A DNA stretch of 64,000 nt from Candidatus Brocadia sp. WS118 (GCA_007618135.1 PHFX01000148.1:83099-147098), one strand, 5' to 3'; numbered from the stretch's first letter, positions 16,630 through 25,519 are shown. Notes: generated from the letters alone by a model not told the origin. A program made the numbers and translations.

Positions 16630-16686
16630 CGACCTTCCCCCCATAATCCCCCAGTTTACGGGGGGATTATGGGGGGGTGATTGAAA
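16630..16686. repeat. G-rich palindromic repeat, copy 4
   Basis: CTTCCCCCCATAATCCCCC / AGTTTAC / GGGGGGATTATGGGGGGG within the 306-nt gap 16500-16805. This is the most symmetrical of the four copies. Its left flank (GCCTTCGTCGAC) is the inverted form of the flank in copies 1 and 2. The remainder of the gap holds no visible gene; a TTGACA at 16722 lacks a convincing -10. Confidence 0.75.
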
Positions 16687-16805
16687 TTCTGTGACGTGAA
16701 CATACCAGCGTGTAATTTTATTTGACATACTCGTATCTCTCAACGGAGGCCTATCTGGAAACGACCAATATGAGAGACATAACCATCAGGACAGGAGGAA
16801 TAACT

Positions 16806-16964
16806 ATGGAAAAGTACCGATGCATTGTTTGTGGATATATCTATGACCCAAAGATCGGGGATAGTGATCATGGGGTAAGTCCCGGCACGAGTTTTGAGAA
16901 TTTGCCAGACGATTGGGTTTGCCCGGAATGCGGAGCACCAAAGGAACAATTTGAAAAAATTTAA
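16806..16964 (+). CDS. rubredoxin (copy 2)
   Basis: 52 residues, with iron ligands in CIVCGY (Cys6, Cys9) and CPECG (Cys39, Cys42). AGGAGGA lies just before ATG 16806; the longer in-frame start at 16722 adds residues absent from copy 1. About two thirds identical to copy 1 at 2477-2635, sharing MEKY, CGYIY, HGV, PGTSF and DDW. It is followed 36 nt later by the secreted DUF3303-like paralog, so the pair rubredoxin plus DUF3303-like protein occurs at both ends of this 15-kb region. Confidence 0.95.
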   Translation: MEKYRCIVCGYIYDPKIGDSDHGVSPGTSFENLPDDWVCPECGAPKEQFEKI

Positions 16965-17000
16965 AACATTGAAAAAGTATGTAAAACGGAGGAAAAACAC

Positions 17001-17423
17001 ATGAAGTATAGAAGATTTGGAAGGTTCAGTACTTTTATCTTGTTTGTAGTCACTACATTTTTTAGTTCTAACATATATGCCAAAGAGGGCGGAAAGGAAT
17101 CAGAATGGACCATCGGCGCTAATAACAAAAAAACATTATATATCGCGCACTGGACGCATACCCCGGAAAATTGCCCCGGCAGGAGCGGAGACGGTGCAAA
17201 GATGCTGAACAGATTCTGGGAAGGGAAAAAAGTGGCCGAAGAAAAGGGTATAGTGATATTGGGCGCTTACGTCACCGTCACAGAACATGATTATTTTATT
17301 ATCTTTGAAGCAAGCGATTACAGCGCTGCAGTAGAATATTTTCTTCCGCTGGTACCCAGTCAAACTGGAAAAATTGTACCCGTACTTACCATGGACGAAT
17401 GGTTAAAGATAATGCCCAAGTGA
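17001..17423 (+). CDS. secreted small alpha/beta protein, DUF3303-like (paralog 2)
   Basis: 140 residues, the same length as its paralog at 5476. Signal peptide about residues 1-27 (ending SSNIYA). Conserved blocks with the paralog are AHWTHTPENCPGRS, FWEG, LGAY, TVTEHD, and SQTGKIVPVLTMDE; the N-terminal signal region and the last ten residues differ most. The conserved Cys and the two His of the first block are candidate ligands. CGGAGG precedes the ATG. Likely co-transcribed with the rubredoxin 36 nt upstream. Function unknown; a periplasmic binding or sensing role is a guess. Confidence 0.78.
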   Translation: MKYRRFGRFSTFILFVVTTFFSSNIYAKEGGKESEWTIGANNKKTLYIAHWTHTPENCPGRSGDGAKMLNRFWEGKKVAEEKGIVILGAYVTVTEHDYFIIFEASDYSAAVEYFLPLVPSQTGKIVPVLTMDEWLKIMPK

Positions 17424-17698
17424 AAAAGAAACGGATAGCTTTTGCGTTAAAAAAGAGGCATGGCTTTATGACAGAACCGCCATCGGAGAATAGAGATCAG
17501 TATGTTTAGGACCAATCTTAACCACAGGCATATTTATTTTTCTCCTTATAGGTGATCCTTAAATTTTCCCATACTTTCTTAGTGTAAAGATAATAGTGAA
17601 ATGAAAAATAATGGTTAAATGGTTAATAATGGTTAATTTTGACTCCCCTATTTCCCGTTACAAATACGTAACAGATTGCCTTGAAACCCGCATAAAAT

Positions 17699-17772
17699 TG
17701 GCTGGGGAACTAGGATTCGAACCTAGACTAAATGATCCAGAGTCATTTGTGCTACCGTTACACTATTCCCCA
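17699..17772 (-). tRNA. tRNA-Gln (anticodon CTG)
   Basis: On the minus strand the 5' end TGGGGAA pairs with TTCCCCA at the 3' end. The D arm (TAGTGTAACGGTAGCAC), the anticodon arm AATGACT-CTGGA-TCATT with CTG, and the T arm CTAGGTTCGAATCCTAG are all intact. The discriminator base is G and CCA is encoded (17699-17701). The 275 nt before it hold no other gene. Confidence 0.95.
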
Positions 17773-17965
17773 GTGTTTGAAATGACGCAATGTTTGGCTT
17801 AAGCGTCTTATCTATGATGATATTTGATATGAAAAGAGGAACTTTAATAATCTATTTAAGGACACCGATTTTAAATCCTGTTAATCTGTGCTTATCAGCG
17901 TCCAAAATTTACCGATAAGATAGTATGATACAAAAACTTCTTATGCTAGTCAAGCCTATTGATGT

Positions 17966-18706
17966 TTATTTACAAGGTTTTTGACCAACATGGACAGTGA
18001 CGATGCCCAGCGTTCTTGAATAGATCTTCACGTCCTCAAGGCCGCAAGATTCCATCTGAGTCCGCAGTCCATGCCGGTCGGGAAAGTTTAGTACTGATGA
18101 CGGGAGATAGGAGTATGCGTTGTACTTACTGCGAGAGATGAGCTTCCCAATGAAAGGGAGTATTTTTTTAAAATAAAAATAATAGATCGCTTTAAAGATG
18201 GGATTTACGGGTTGTGAGAATTCCAGGATTACTACACGTCCACCCAGGGCGGTTATTCGCATCATTTCTGTAATGCCAGCCCTGAGATCAGCGACATTCC
18301 TGATACCAAACGCGACGGCAGAAATTTGGAAGTAATTGTCCCGAAATGGCAAATGCAAGGTGTCGGCATCGATAACCTTTATTTTGTCAGAAAGATTCCT
18401 TCTCTTCAGCTTGAGATCAGCTAGTCGTATCATTTCATGGCAAAAGTCACTTCCAATGACCCGTCCGCTTCTATTTAAAACCTTCGAGTAAGCTATTGCC
18501 AGATCACCCGTACCGGTACAAACATCAAGCACCTTTGCATCCGGTGTAACGTTACTCATTTTTACGGCAAACCTGCGCCAGCTCTTGTCAAAGTTAAAAC
18601 TTAAAACGGTATTTAAAAGATCATACACCCTGGCAATCGAGCCAAACATCTGCTGGATATATACGCCTTTTTTTGTTAGTAAATCAGTTTGTGTAAGCAT
18701 ATGCAA
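17966..18706 (-). CDS. ubiE/menG: demethylmenaquinone/ubiquinone C-methyltransferase
   Basis: 246 residues. The SAM-binding motif is VLDVCTGTGDLAI (about 60-72); the family signatures are YDLLNTVLSFNFDKSWRR near the start and the SDFCHEMI and LPFRDNYFQISAVAFGIRN stretches. It methylates the quinone ring from SAM; in an organism with menaquinone-type respiration it is MenG. It stands alone on the minus strand, divergent from dus across 311 nt. The start could be Met1 or Met3. Confidence 0.92.
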   Translation of the reverse strand: MHMLTQTDLLTKKGVYIQQMFGSIARVYDLLNTVLSFNFDKSWRRFAVKMSNVTPDAKVLDVCTGTGDLAIAYSKVLNRSGRVIGSDFCHEMIRLADLKLKRRNLSDKIKVIDADTLHLPFRDNYFQISAVAFGIRNVADLRAGITEMMRITALGGRVVILEFSQPVNPIFKAIYYFYFKKILPFIGKLISRSKYNAYSYLPSSVLNFPDRHGLRTQMESCGLEDVKIYSRTLGIVTVHVGQKPCK

Positions 18707-18754
18707 ATACTATTGATGTCTTTGCAATCAGAAATAAGCATACAATATTTAAAC

Positions 18755-18778
18755 GATACGATATTAAAATACCGTATC
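18755..18778. repeat. palindrome in the ubiE-dus intergenic region
   Basis: GATACGATATT (18755-18765) and AATACCGTATC (18768-18778) form an 11-bp hairpin with one mismatch and a 2-nt loop, about 50 nt upstream of the ubiE start. It could be an operator; no regulator can be named. Confidence 0.4.
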
Positions 18779-18852
18779 ATAAGAAAAAAAACAAATGATA
18801 TTTATTTTATACGTGTTATAATAAAAAATTAATCTTATATATTATAAATTAT

Positions 18853-18981
18853 GTAACATTTTAGCTGATTGAGAAATTGCCTTTAAATAAACAGCTACTG
18901 CTTGTTCCTAAACTCCTGTTCAGTACAAGGTTTGGTAGCGAGCAGTTGAAAAATATTTTTTTCAAAAAACTAAATTGATAC
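18853..18981. repeat. GTAACATTTTAG-type inverted-repeat element, 129-nt copy
   Basis: Ends GTAACATTTTAGCTG and CAAAAAACTAAATTGATAC are imperfect inverted repeats. The whole sequence aligns, reverse-complemented, with 47688-47884 (shared blocks AAATTGCCTTTAAATAAACAG, ACTGCTTGTT, AAACTCCTG, TTCAGTACAAG, GCGAGCAGTTGAAA) but lacks about 65 nt of its middle. Non-coding and MITE-like. The right end lies just upstream of dus. Confidence 0.75.
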
Positions 18982-19017
18982 ATAACCATTAAGTTTATAT
19001 TCTTGTAAGAATACCCT

Positions 19018-19995
19018 ATGTATGCAGGGAAACCTCATTTTTTTGTACGAAATATTCCTATACATGGAGAATTAATTCTTTCTCCCATGGCCGGGTTTTC
19101 GGATATCCCTTTTCGGCTTATCTGTAAGGAATTTAGCATGGCAATGAGTTACACAGAAGTGATTTCAATGGATGGGGTACTATGGAATAACAAGAAAACC
19201 TTAAAACTCCTTGAGTTCAATCCAAAAGAAAGTCCAGTCGTCTTCCAGATCCTTGGGAATGACGAGAATAAAATCGTTGAGGCCTGTCGGATCATAGAAC
19301 AATTAGGGCCCGACATCATCGATGTGAACATGGGTTGTTCCGTCTCAGATATAGCTGGCAAAGGGGCTGGCGCAGGGCTGCTCAAAGACCCAGCCAAGAT
19401 CGGACGCATTTTCCATAAGCTCAACAATGCCCTCCGGGTACCCGTAACGGGCAAGATTCGGCTGGGATGGGATGACAAGTCGCGAAATTATCTGGAGGTA
19501 GCCAGAATTCTCGAAGATAACGGCGCTTCTCTCATCGCCGTTCACGGACGAACAAGATCACAATTCTTTTATGGTAAAGCCGACTGGAACGCAATTGCCG
19601 AAGTCAAACAGTCCGTAAACATACCTGTAATTGGAAACGGCGATGTAAGATGCGTGGCTGATATTACCCGCATCAAGAGGGTTACGGGTTGCGATGGGGT
19701 AATGATTGGGCGCTCAGCCATAGGCCATCCATGGATTTTTCAGCATAAGGATCGTGATCAGGTAGCAGTTATCGACAAGGTAGAACTCATCCGGCGGCAT
19801 TTAACGCTTATGCTGGAACACTATGGACATGATATTGGCGTAATCCTTTTCCGGAAACATGCAACAAAATATATTATGGGCATGCCGAATGCTTCAGAAC
19901 TGCGCCCACGTCTTGTAACCTGTAATAGTCATGAGGAGATTATGGATCTTATTGCCTCTCATTATGGCCGTATCCAAAAACAGGTAGCAGCGTAG
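19018..19995 (+). CDS. dus: tRNA-dihydrouridine synthase
   Basis: 325 residues, FMN-dependent reduction of tRNA uridines. The barrel begins with LSPMAGFSDIPFR; the catalytic cysteine is in DVNMGCSV (most relatives have GCP); the KIRLGWD, GRTRSQFF, IGNGDVR and DGVMIGRSAIGHPWIF blocks that bind FMN and phosphate are intact. The C-terminal helical domain (KHATKYIMGMP) is complete. DusB-like by overall pattern. No clear ribosome site; the preceding inverted-repeat element ends 36 nt before the ATG and may contribute to its promoter. Confidence 0.93.
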   Translation: MYAGKPHFFVRNIPIHGELILSPMAGFSDIPFRLICKEFSMAMSYTEVISMDGVLWNNKKTLKLLEFNPKESPVVFQILGNDENKIVEACRIIEQLGPDIIDVNMGCSVSDIAGKGAGAGLLKDPAKIGRIFHKLNNALRVPVTGKIRLGWDDKSRNYLEVARILEDNGASLIAVHGRTRSQFFYGKADWNAIAEVKQSVNIPVIGNGDVRCVADITRIKRVTGCDGVMIGRSAIGHPWIFQHKDRDQVAVIDKVELIRRHLTLMLEHYGHDIGVILFRKHATKYIMGMPNASELRPRLVTCNSHEEIMDLIASHYGRIQKQVAA

Positions 19996-20062
19996 CAACG
20001 TATTTCATTATGAATGCAGTTGATCACAAATTATCCAGATTTTAAATTTATTAGGAATAAAA

Positions 20063-21076
20063 ATGAAAACGGGTGTCATCTTAATTTCGCATGGCAGCAA
20101 ACTGAGCAGCGGTAATGATGGATTATTTCGGGTGGCGGACATGCTTCGCGCAATGAACCGATGGGACATGGTGGAAGCCGCTTTTTTGCAATTGGCAGAA
20201 CCCGGATTCCCGGAGGTTGTAAAAAAAACAGTCGAGGGCGGTGTGGATCGACTTGTGGTAGTGCCACTGTTGTTATTTAAAGGGAATCACGTCTATAAAG
20301 ACATTCCGGAAATGCTTGAAATGGAGAAGAAGAAATATCCTCAGGTCGAGTTTATCTATTCCAATAATATTGGTGCAGATGAACGCATTGCCCTCATTGC
20401 TGCCGATCGAATTCACGAGGTTCTGATAGAAAAAGAGTACGGAAACAGACAACGTGTCGAACAGCCGCAAGCGATTGTGGATGAGAGTTTTGAAATTATT
20501 GACAAACTGGTTGATTTGGAGTCAGTACCCGAATTGCACAGGCCAATTATCCAGCGTGCGATACATGCCACCGGAGATACGGAATATGCGTATAATCTGG
20601 TCTTTCACCCCCTTGCCGCTGAAACAGGCACTCGTGCATTAAAACGTGGTAAGAACATTATTACCGATGTGAATATGGTAAAGGCAGGGATTACCAAAGG
20701 TCAGGTAGAAAAATTCGGTGGTAAGATCGTTTGTAAAATATCAGACAAATCTGTTATTGACGAGGCAAAAAGATCAGGGAGGACCCGTGCGATCGTGGCC
20801 ATGCAACAGTCCACGCACGAGATGAGAGACGGGGTCGTGGTCATTGGCAATGCCCCTACCGCCTTATTTGAACTGATTGATTTGATTAAAAAAGGGTTGG
20901 CGCAACCTGCCCTGGTAATAGGGATCCCTGTGGGTTTTGTGGGTGCGGTTGAGGCAAAGTCAGCTCTGAAAGGTATTTCTGTTCCTTACATAACCAATAC
21001 CAACAGGAAAGGCGGCAGCGCCGTGGCGGTGTCTATCATGAACGCTATTATTAACTTAGCCAAAGAAGAGCAATAA
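20063..21076 (+). CDS. cbiX-cbiC: CbiX-CbiC fusion: sirohydrochlorin cobaltochelatase plus cobalt-precorrin-8 methylmutase
   Basis: 337 residues. Residues 1-125 are a short CbiX chelatase (ILISHGSKLSSGND with the metal-binding His, VVVPLLLFKGNHVYKDIP with the second His). Residues about 140-335 are CbiC/CobH, which moves a methyl group to form cobyrinate (RAIHATGDTEYA, TDVNMVKAGI, IGNAPTALFEL, GIPVGFVGAVEAK, TNRKGGSAVA). Both halves keep their key residues, so one polypeptide performs the cobalt insertion step and a late ring step of anaerobic cobalamin synthesis. No other cbi gene is in the window. A GGAATAAAA stretch precedes the ATG. Confidence 0.9.
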   Translation: MKTGVILISHGSKLSSGNDGLFRVADMLRAMNRWDMVEAAFLQLAEPGFPEVVKKTVEGGVDRLVVVPLLLFKGNHVYKDIPEMLEMEKKKYPQVEFIYSNNIGADERIALIAADRIHEVLIEKEYGNRQRVEQPQAIVDESFEIIDKLVDLESVPELHRPIIQRAIHATGDTEYAYNLVFHPLAAETGTRALKRGKNIITDVNMVKAGITKGQVEKFGGKIVCKISDKSVIDEAKRSGRTRAIVAMQQSTHEMRDGVVVIGNAPTALFELIDLIKKGLAQPALVIGIPVGFVGAVEAKSALKGISVPYITNTNRKGGSAVAVSIMNAIINLAKEEQ

Positions 21077-21129
21077 ATGTGGTAATGAAATTTTCATGGT
21101 CAATCCATCTCTTCCGGTCTTGCATCACT

Positions 21130-21455
21130 CTATTCCGGAAAGCTATTGAGCTTCTCCGTATTTTCCTGGTTACTTAATGCGGCTACAAGTGCGGTAAGCA
21201 ATGCATGTTGTGCTTTAGTACCCGAACGAATCGAAAAAGAATATTTCCCTGCTTCTCACACAAAAAATATCAGGCAGGGACACCCGACCTACCGACTTAG
21301 TATAGTTCCTATTTTTCCATAAATCCGGGAAAGATACCGTACTCGATCTTTGTGACCTCGAAAAATATTTTGACGACCATTTCCTCTTTCTGTAATATGG
21401 TATTACCAATCTATTCCTTGGCCTCGTTGTCAAAAAATAGTGTTTATCCCCAGGT
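21130..21455 (-). pseudogene. decayed coding remnant, unknown family
   Basis: In the 406-nt gap between cbiXC and bioA the minus strand reads as protein-like text interrupted by stops and one frame change: about 45 residues including ILQKEEMVVKIFFEVTKIEY then GIFPGFMEK, and after a frame shift GKYSFSIRSGTKAQHALLTA then LVAALSNQE, ending at a stop at 21130-21132. The composition looks like a real soluble protein, but the in-frame TAGs show decay. I do not recognise the family. Confidence 0.35.
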
Positions 21456-21482
21456 GTCATAACCTTAAATTTCCCGGCAAAA

Positions 21483-22850
21483 ATGACTCAGAAAACTTAT
21501 CAAGAACAATTACAAACCTGGGACAAACAGTATCTCTGGCACCCATTTACCCAGATGCAGGATTATATCAAAGAAACACCTCTGATTATCGAAGAGGGGA
21601 GCGGTATCTTTCTTAAGGACATCGATGGCAAGGAATACATCGATGGGATTTCCTCCATGTGGTGCAATCTGCATGGCCACCGTAAGAAGGAGATCGATGA
21701 TGCCATAAAACGACAACTCGACAAGATTGCTCACACTACACTCCTGGGTCCCACAAACATACCGGCCATTGAACTGGCGAAGAAGCTTGCAGAGATTGCA
21801 CCGCAAGGATTGACAAAGGTCTTTTACTCCGATAACGGTTCCACCGCTAACGAGGTTGCCATGAAAATGGCGTTTCAATACTGGCAGCATAAAGGACTGA
21901 AAGCTAAGACACAGTTTGTGGCCTTACAGCACGGATACCATGGAGACACCATTGGAACCATGAGTGTGGGCGGTATCGAGATATTTCATGGTGCATTTCG
22001 CCCTCTTTATTTCAAGACGCACCTCGCTCCGTCACCCTATTGTTATCGATGCCCACTTGGAAAACAGCCCAAAAATTGTTCTCTGGCCTGTCTTGAAGAA
22101 TTAGAAAGTATTCTGAAAGATAATTCCAGGGGCATTGCTGCTATGATTATGGAACCCATGGTGCAAGGTGCCGGGGGGATGATCGTCCATCCAGCGGGTT
22201 ATCTTTCTGGTACACGTGCCTTGTGCAAGAAATATAACGTCCTTCTTATCTTAGACGAGGTACTCACGGGCTTTGGACGAACAGGCCGCATGTTTGCCTG
22301 CCTCCATGAAAACGTTGTTCCTGATATCATGACCCTCTCTAAAGGTATCAATGGAGGTTATATGCCACTGGCTGCCACGCTTGCCACAGAAGAAATTTAT
22401 CATGCTTTTTTGGGGAAATATGCCGATTTGAAAACTTTTTTCCATGGTCATACCTATACGGGAAATCCCTTGGGATGCGCGGCTGCGCTGGCCAGTATGG
22501 GGTTATTTGAAAAAGAACATATCCTGGAAAATCTGGAAACAAAGATTCAATATCTACAAACCAGGCTGAAACAATTCGAGTCGTTGGAGCACGCCGGTGA
22601 TATCAGACAATGCGGCCTTATCGCCGCCATTGAACTGGTGAAGGACAAATCCACGAAGGAGCCATACGACTGGAAAGAACGGATAGGAATTCGGGTCTGT
22701 CTTGAAGCAAGAAAACAAGGCTTGCTTATCAGACCACTTGGGCATATCATGGTTATTATGCCACCGTGGAGCATCAAGGAGCACGAACTGGATAGATTAC
22801 TGAATATCATGTATGAATCTGTAAGAATCGTCACACAAGAAACCACATAG
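21483..22850 (+). CDS. bioA: adenosylmethionine-8-amino-7-oxononanoate aminotransferase
   Basis: 455 residues, a class III PLP aminotransferase that makes 7,8-diaminopelargonate in biotin synthesis. BioA-specific text includes [10 protein letters not shown] near residue 18 and the substrate tyrosine region [12 protein letters not shown]. The PLP lysine is in [13 protein letters not shown], and the cofactor aspartate is in [15 protein letters not shown]. No ribosome site is obvious. It is followed by bioD after about 200 nt; bioF and bioB are not in the window. Confidence 0.95.
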   Translation: MTQKTYQEQLQTWDKQYLWHPFTQMQDYIKETPLIIEEGSGIFLKDIDGKEYIDGISSMWCNLHGHRKKEIDDAIKRQLDKIAHTTLLGPTNIPAIELAKKLAEIAPQGLTKVFYSDNGSTANEVAMKMAFQYWQHKGLKAKTQFVALQHGYHGDTIGTMSVGGIEIFHGAFRPLYFKTHLAPSPYCYRCPLGKQPKNCSLACLEELESILKDNSRGIAAMIMEPMVQGAGGMIVHPAGYLSGTRALCKKYNVLLILDEVLTGFGRTGRMFACLHENVVPDIMTLSKGINGGYMPLAATLATEEIYHAFLGKYADLKTFFHGHTYTGNPLGCAAALASMGLFEKEHILENLETKIQYLQTRLKQFESLEHAGDIRQCGLIAAIELVKDKSTKEPYDWKERIGIRVCLEARKQGLLIRPLGHIMVIMPPWSIKEHELDRLLNIMYESVRIVTQETT

Positions 22851-23052
22851 CGCAGCACTGCCGCAACCAAAATGAAGTATCCCTTTATCATTCGACTTGC
22901 GCGTTCGTCTGATCCTTCGAGTGGTTGAAAGGGCTTTCTCCTGAAGAAACAAAGGCATTGAGAGAAATGTACCATGAACGTTATAGCCAAGAAGGGAAAC
23001 CGTTCAGGACGATTGGCGTGTTACTTCAATGGCAGAAAGGAGAAAAATCATT

Positions 23053-23763
23053 ATGACAAAAGGATATTTTATAACCGGGACGGACACTGGTGTGGGAAAG
23101 ACCGTCGTTGCCGGTGGGTTGGCAGCGCTTTACAGAAACAAGGGTCTTGATGTCGGCGTTATGAAACCGATCGCCACGGGTTGCAAACGGGTAAACAACG
23201 CCCTCATATCCGATGACGCCGTCTTTTTAAAATGTTCTGCGGAAGTAGACGACGAATATGAACTCATCAACCCCGTCAGCCTTGAGCAACCCCTCGCTCC
23301 AACGATAGCGGCGCGTCTCAGCAATACAAAAATAGACCTTGAAAAAATCCGTATGGACTATGACTCCTTATGTGAAAGACATGAGTATCTCATTGTCGAA
23401 GGTATTGGAGGATTACTCGTCCCCGTTGATGAATACTACTTCGTTGTGGATTTGGCCAATGAAATGGAGTTGCCGCTCATTGTGGTTTGCCGACCTACCC
23501 TCGGCACCATAAACCACACCTTATTGACCGTCTCGTATGCGCGTGAACACGGTCTGGACGTGAAAGGCATTATCATGAATGAATCCACAGAAAACTGTGA
23601 CAACGTCGTCAAAAAGACAAATGTTGATGAGATAAAAAAGCTCACCGGTCTTCCTCTTTTGGGCATTATCCCTTTCGATAAAAGGCTGGATGTAAAAACA
23701 TTCGATAAAGAGACGTTGCTTAAAATTTTTCGTGATAATATTAACAAAGATATTATAATATGA
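23053..23763 (+). CDS. bioD: dethiobiotin synthetase
   Basis: 236 residues from ATG 23053, with AAAGGAG 11 nt upstream; the frame is open to 23029. The P-loop GTDTGVGKTVVAGG lies at about residues 8-21. The active-site lysine is in VGVMKPIATGC, then EGIGGLLVPV, and the nucleotide-specificity stretch IIMNE near the C-terminal third. It closes the ureido ring of dethiobiotin using ATP and CO2. Acts directly after BioA, which lies upstream on the same strand. Confidence 0.95.
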   Translation: MTKGYFITGTDTGVGKTVVAGGLAALYRNKGLDVGVMKPIATGCKRVNNALISDDAVFLKCSAEVDDEYELINPVSLEQPLAPTIAARLSNTKIDLEKIRMDYDSLCERHEYLIVEGIGGLLVPVDEYYFVVDLANEMELPLIVVCRPTLGTINHTLLTVSYAREHGLDVKGIIMNESTENCDNVVKKTNVDEIKKLTGLPLLGIIPFDKRLDVKTFDKETLLKIFRDNINKDIII

Positions 23764-23796
23764 ATTTTTGTATTCTCTGTGGTTAATTGATTATTT

Positions 23797-23891
23797 GTAA
23801 CAATTTAGTTTTTGAAAAAGTAGGGGCGAAGCATTTGCCGGCTTGTGTATAAACGCATGTATGCTAATGATAGCAAATGCTTCGCCCCTAC
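23797..23891. repeat. GTAACAATTTAG-type end plus perfect 19-bp inverted repeat
   Basis: Begins with GTAACAATTTAGTTTTTGAAAA, the end sequence shared with copies at 18853, 28193 and 47688, immediately followed by a perfect inverted repeat: GTAGGGGCGAAGCATTTGC (23820-23838) and its complement (23873-23891). The matching right-hand end of the shell is not found, so it is a half element or a second element inserted in the first. It lies in the leader of the thiC-like gene, where a TPP riboswitch would be expected but is not seen. Confidence 0.65.
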
Positions 23892-23942
23892 ACTGCAATG
23901 TTTAAACAATCTGTAAGGTATTATTCTTTGGAGTAAAATATA

Positions 23943-25274
23943 ATGAAAACTCAGTTAGAACTTGCACGTGAGGGTGTGATAACGGAAGCCATGAAAGAGG
24001 CGGCGGCTTATGATGATGTTTCCCCGGAATTCATCCGTGAAGGCATTGCGAAAGGACAGATCGTCATCTATGGAAACCCAAACAGAAAGGCCAGCGTAGT
24101 TGGCATTGGGAAAGGACTCAAGACAAAGGTAAATGCCAGCATTGGCACCTCGCCTGATATCGTTGATATTGACATGGAGGTAAAAAAGGCACAAACCGCT
24201 GAAAAATATGGTGCAGATACCCTGATGGAGCTTTCAACCGGCGGAGACCTGACCAGGATCAGAAAAAGCGTGCTCGACTCTATTTCTCTCACGGTGGGCA
24301 CTGTGCCCTTATATCAGGCCGCCATTGAGACCGACAAGAAAAAGGGCTCTGTAGTCCATATGGAAGCCGATTTCCTCTTTGATGTCATTGAGCAACAGGC
24401 AGAAGAGGGGATTGGATTTATGGCCATCCACTGCGGCATAAATCTCATAACACTTGAGCGATTGAAAAAACAAGGATATCGTTATGGAGGACTCGTCAGT
24501 CGCGGCGGCTCCTTCCTCACAGCCTGGATGAACCACAACAAGAAAGAAAACCCGCTCTATGAGCAGATCGACCGCCTCATCGACATCATGAAAAAACACG
24601 ATGTCATCCTGAGTCTCGGAAACGGTCTCAGGGCTGGAGCTATCCACGACAGCACTGATCGTGCTCAGATACAGGAACTCATTATCAATTCAGAAATCGC
24701 AGAATATGCCCAAAGCAAAGGGGTACAGATCATTGTAGAGGGACCTGGTCACATCCCTATTGACGAGATCGAGGCCAACGTGCTTATCCAAAAGCGACTC
24801 AGCAACAACGCCCCGTTTTATATGCTTGGACCGATTACCACCGATGTAGCCCCCGGATACGACCACATTTCATCAGCTATCGGCGCTGCCTTATCATCGT
24901 GTTACGGCGCCGATTTCATCTGCTATGTCACACCACCGGAACACCTGGCGCTCCCCGGACCTGACGACGTTCGTGAAGGCGTCATGGCTGCCCGTATCGC
25001 CGCCCACGTGGGCGATATGGTTAAGCTAAAAGACAAGGCAAAGAATTTAGACTTAAAGATGGGTATCGCCCGGCGGGATCTAGACTGGCAAACCCAGTAT
25101 GAAACCGCCATTACGAAAGAACGCGCTCAAGAGATTCGCAATAGCCGTCCTCCCATGGATGAAGATACCTGCACTATGTGCGGCAGCCTGTGTTCACTCA
25201 AGGGTGTGATGAAATATTACGAGCAAGACCTCAAGAAAAGCCGCAAAAGGAGCGCAACTCCAGTAGGATTTTAA
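23943..25274 (+). CDS. thiC: ThiC-like radical SAM enzyme: phosphomethylpyrimidine synthase (alternatively BzaF)
   Basis: 443 residues. The barrel contains GIGKGLKTKVNASIGTS, ADTLMELSTGGD, HCGIN, LVSRGGSFLTAWM, LSLGNGLRAG, EGPGHIPIDEI and TDVAPGYDHISSAIG, all ThiC blocks. The C-terminal cluster motif is C-x2-C-x3-C (Cys410, Cys413, Cys417). ThiC rearranges aminoimidazole ribotide into the thiamin pyrimidine. The paralog BzaF makes 5-hydroxybenzimidazole for cobamides from the same substrate; motifs alone do not exclude it, and the HxN-type loop near residue 37 (GNPNRK) differs from the usual ThiC text. No TPP riboswitch precedes it. A second copy of its last 65 nt occurs at 25974. Confidence 0.85.
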   Translation: MKTQLELAREGVITEAMKEAAAYDDVSPEFIREGIAKGQIVIYGNPNRKASVVGIGKGLKTKVNASIGTSPDIVDIDMEVKKAQTAEKYGADTLMELSTGGDLTRIRKSVLDSISLTVGTVPLYQAAIETDKKKGSVVHMEADFLFDVIEQQAEEGIGFMAIHCGINLITLERLKKQGYRYGGLVSRGGSFLTAWMNHNKKENPLYEQIDRLIDIMKKHDVILSLGNGLRAGAIHDSTDRAQIQELIINSEIAEYAQSKGVQIIVEGPGHIPIDEIEANVLIQKRLSNNAPFYMLGPITTDVAPGYDHISSAIGAALSSCYGADFICYVTPPEHLALPGPDDVREGVMAARIAAHVGDMVKLKDKAKNLDLKMGIARRDLDWQTQYETAITKERAQEIRNSRPPMDEDTCTMCGSLCSLKGVMKYYEQDLKKSRKRSATPVGF

Positions 25275-25300
25275 ATGAAATAGCTTATTTGAGATTTTAA

Positions 25301-25519
25301 ATGACAACAGATACTAAACAAATATTAAAAATGGTATTAGAACTTCCGCCAATTGAAAGGGCGCATCTTGTTAATAGCCTTCTGTCTAGTTTAGACCAAA
25401 CAGACGAACATATTGACAATCTATGGCGAAAAGAGGTAGAAGACAGAATTAGCGCATATAAAGCTGGTAAAATCAAGTCAATAGCACTCAAAGAGATATT
25501 ATCAAAATATCGTAAATAA
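25301..25519 (+). CDS. antitoxin of the addiction-module (RelB/ParD-like, PF09720-type) family
   Basis: 72 residues with the family pattern: MVLELPPIERAHLVNSLLSSL, a short acidic link, then WRKEVEDRISAYKAGKIKSI. It would bind and neutralise the toxin encoded next and repress the pair. No strong ribosome site. The gene starts 26 nt after the thiC stop; its stop overlaps the toxin ATG by one base (TAATG), typical of coupled toxin-antitoxin pairs. Confidence 0.88.
   Translation: MTTDTKQILKMVLELPPIERAHLVNSLLSSLDQTDEHIDNLWRKEVEDRISAYKAGKIKSIALKEILSKYRK

Noticed and set aside
18965..18995. Promoter for dus at the end of the inverted-repeat element
   Set aside because: TTGATA and TATATT are present but with a 15-nt spacer; too weak to list as a feature.
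21215..21460. 81-residue open frame on the minus strand
   Set aside because: Very basic and Arg/Ser/Tyr-rich, unlike a real protein; the other frame of the same strand gives the better, though broken, coding text.
23764..23942. TPP riboswitch before thiC
   Set aside because: None of the conserved aptamer blocks could be found; the region is an inverted-repeat element.
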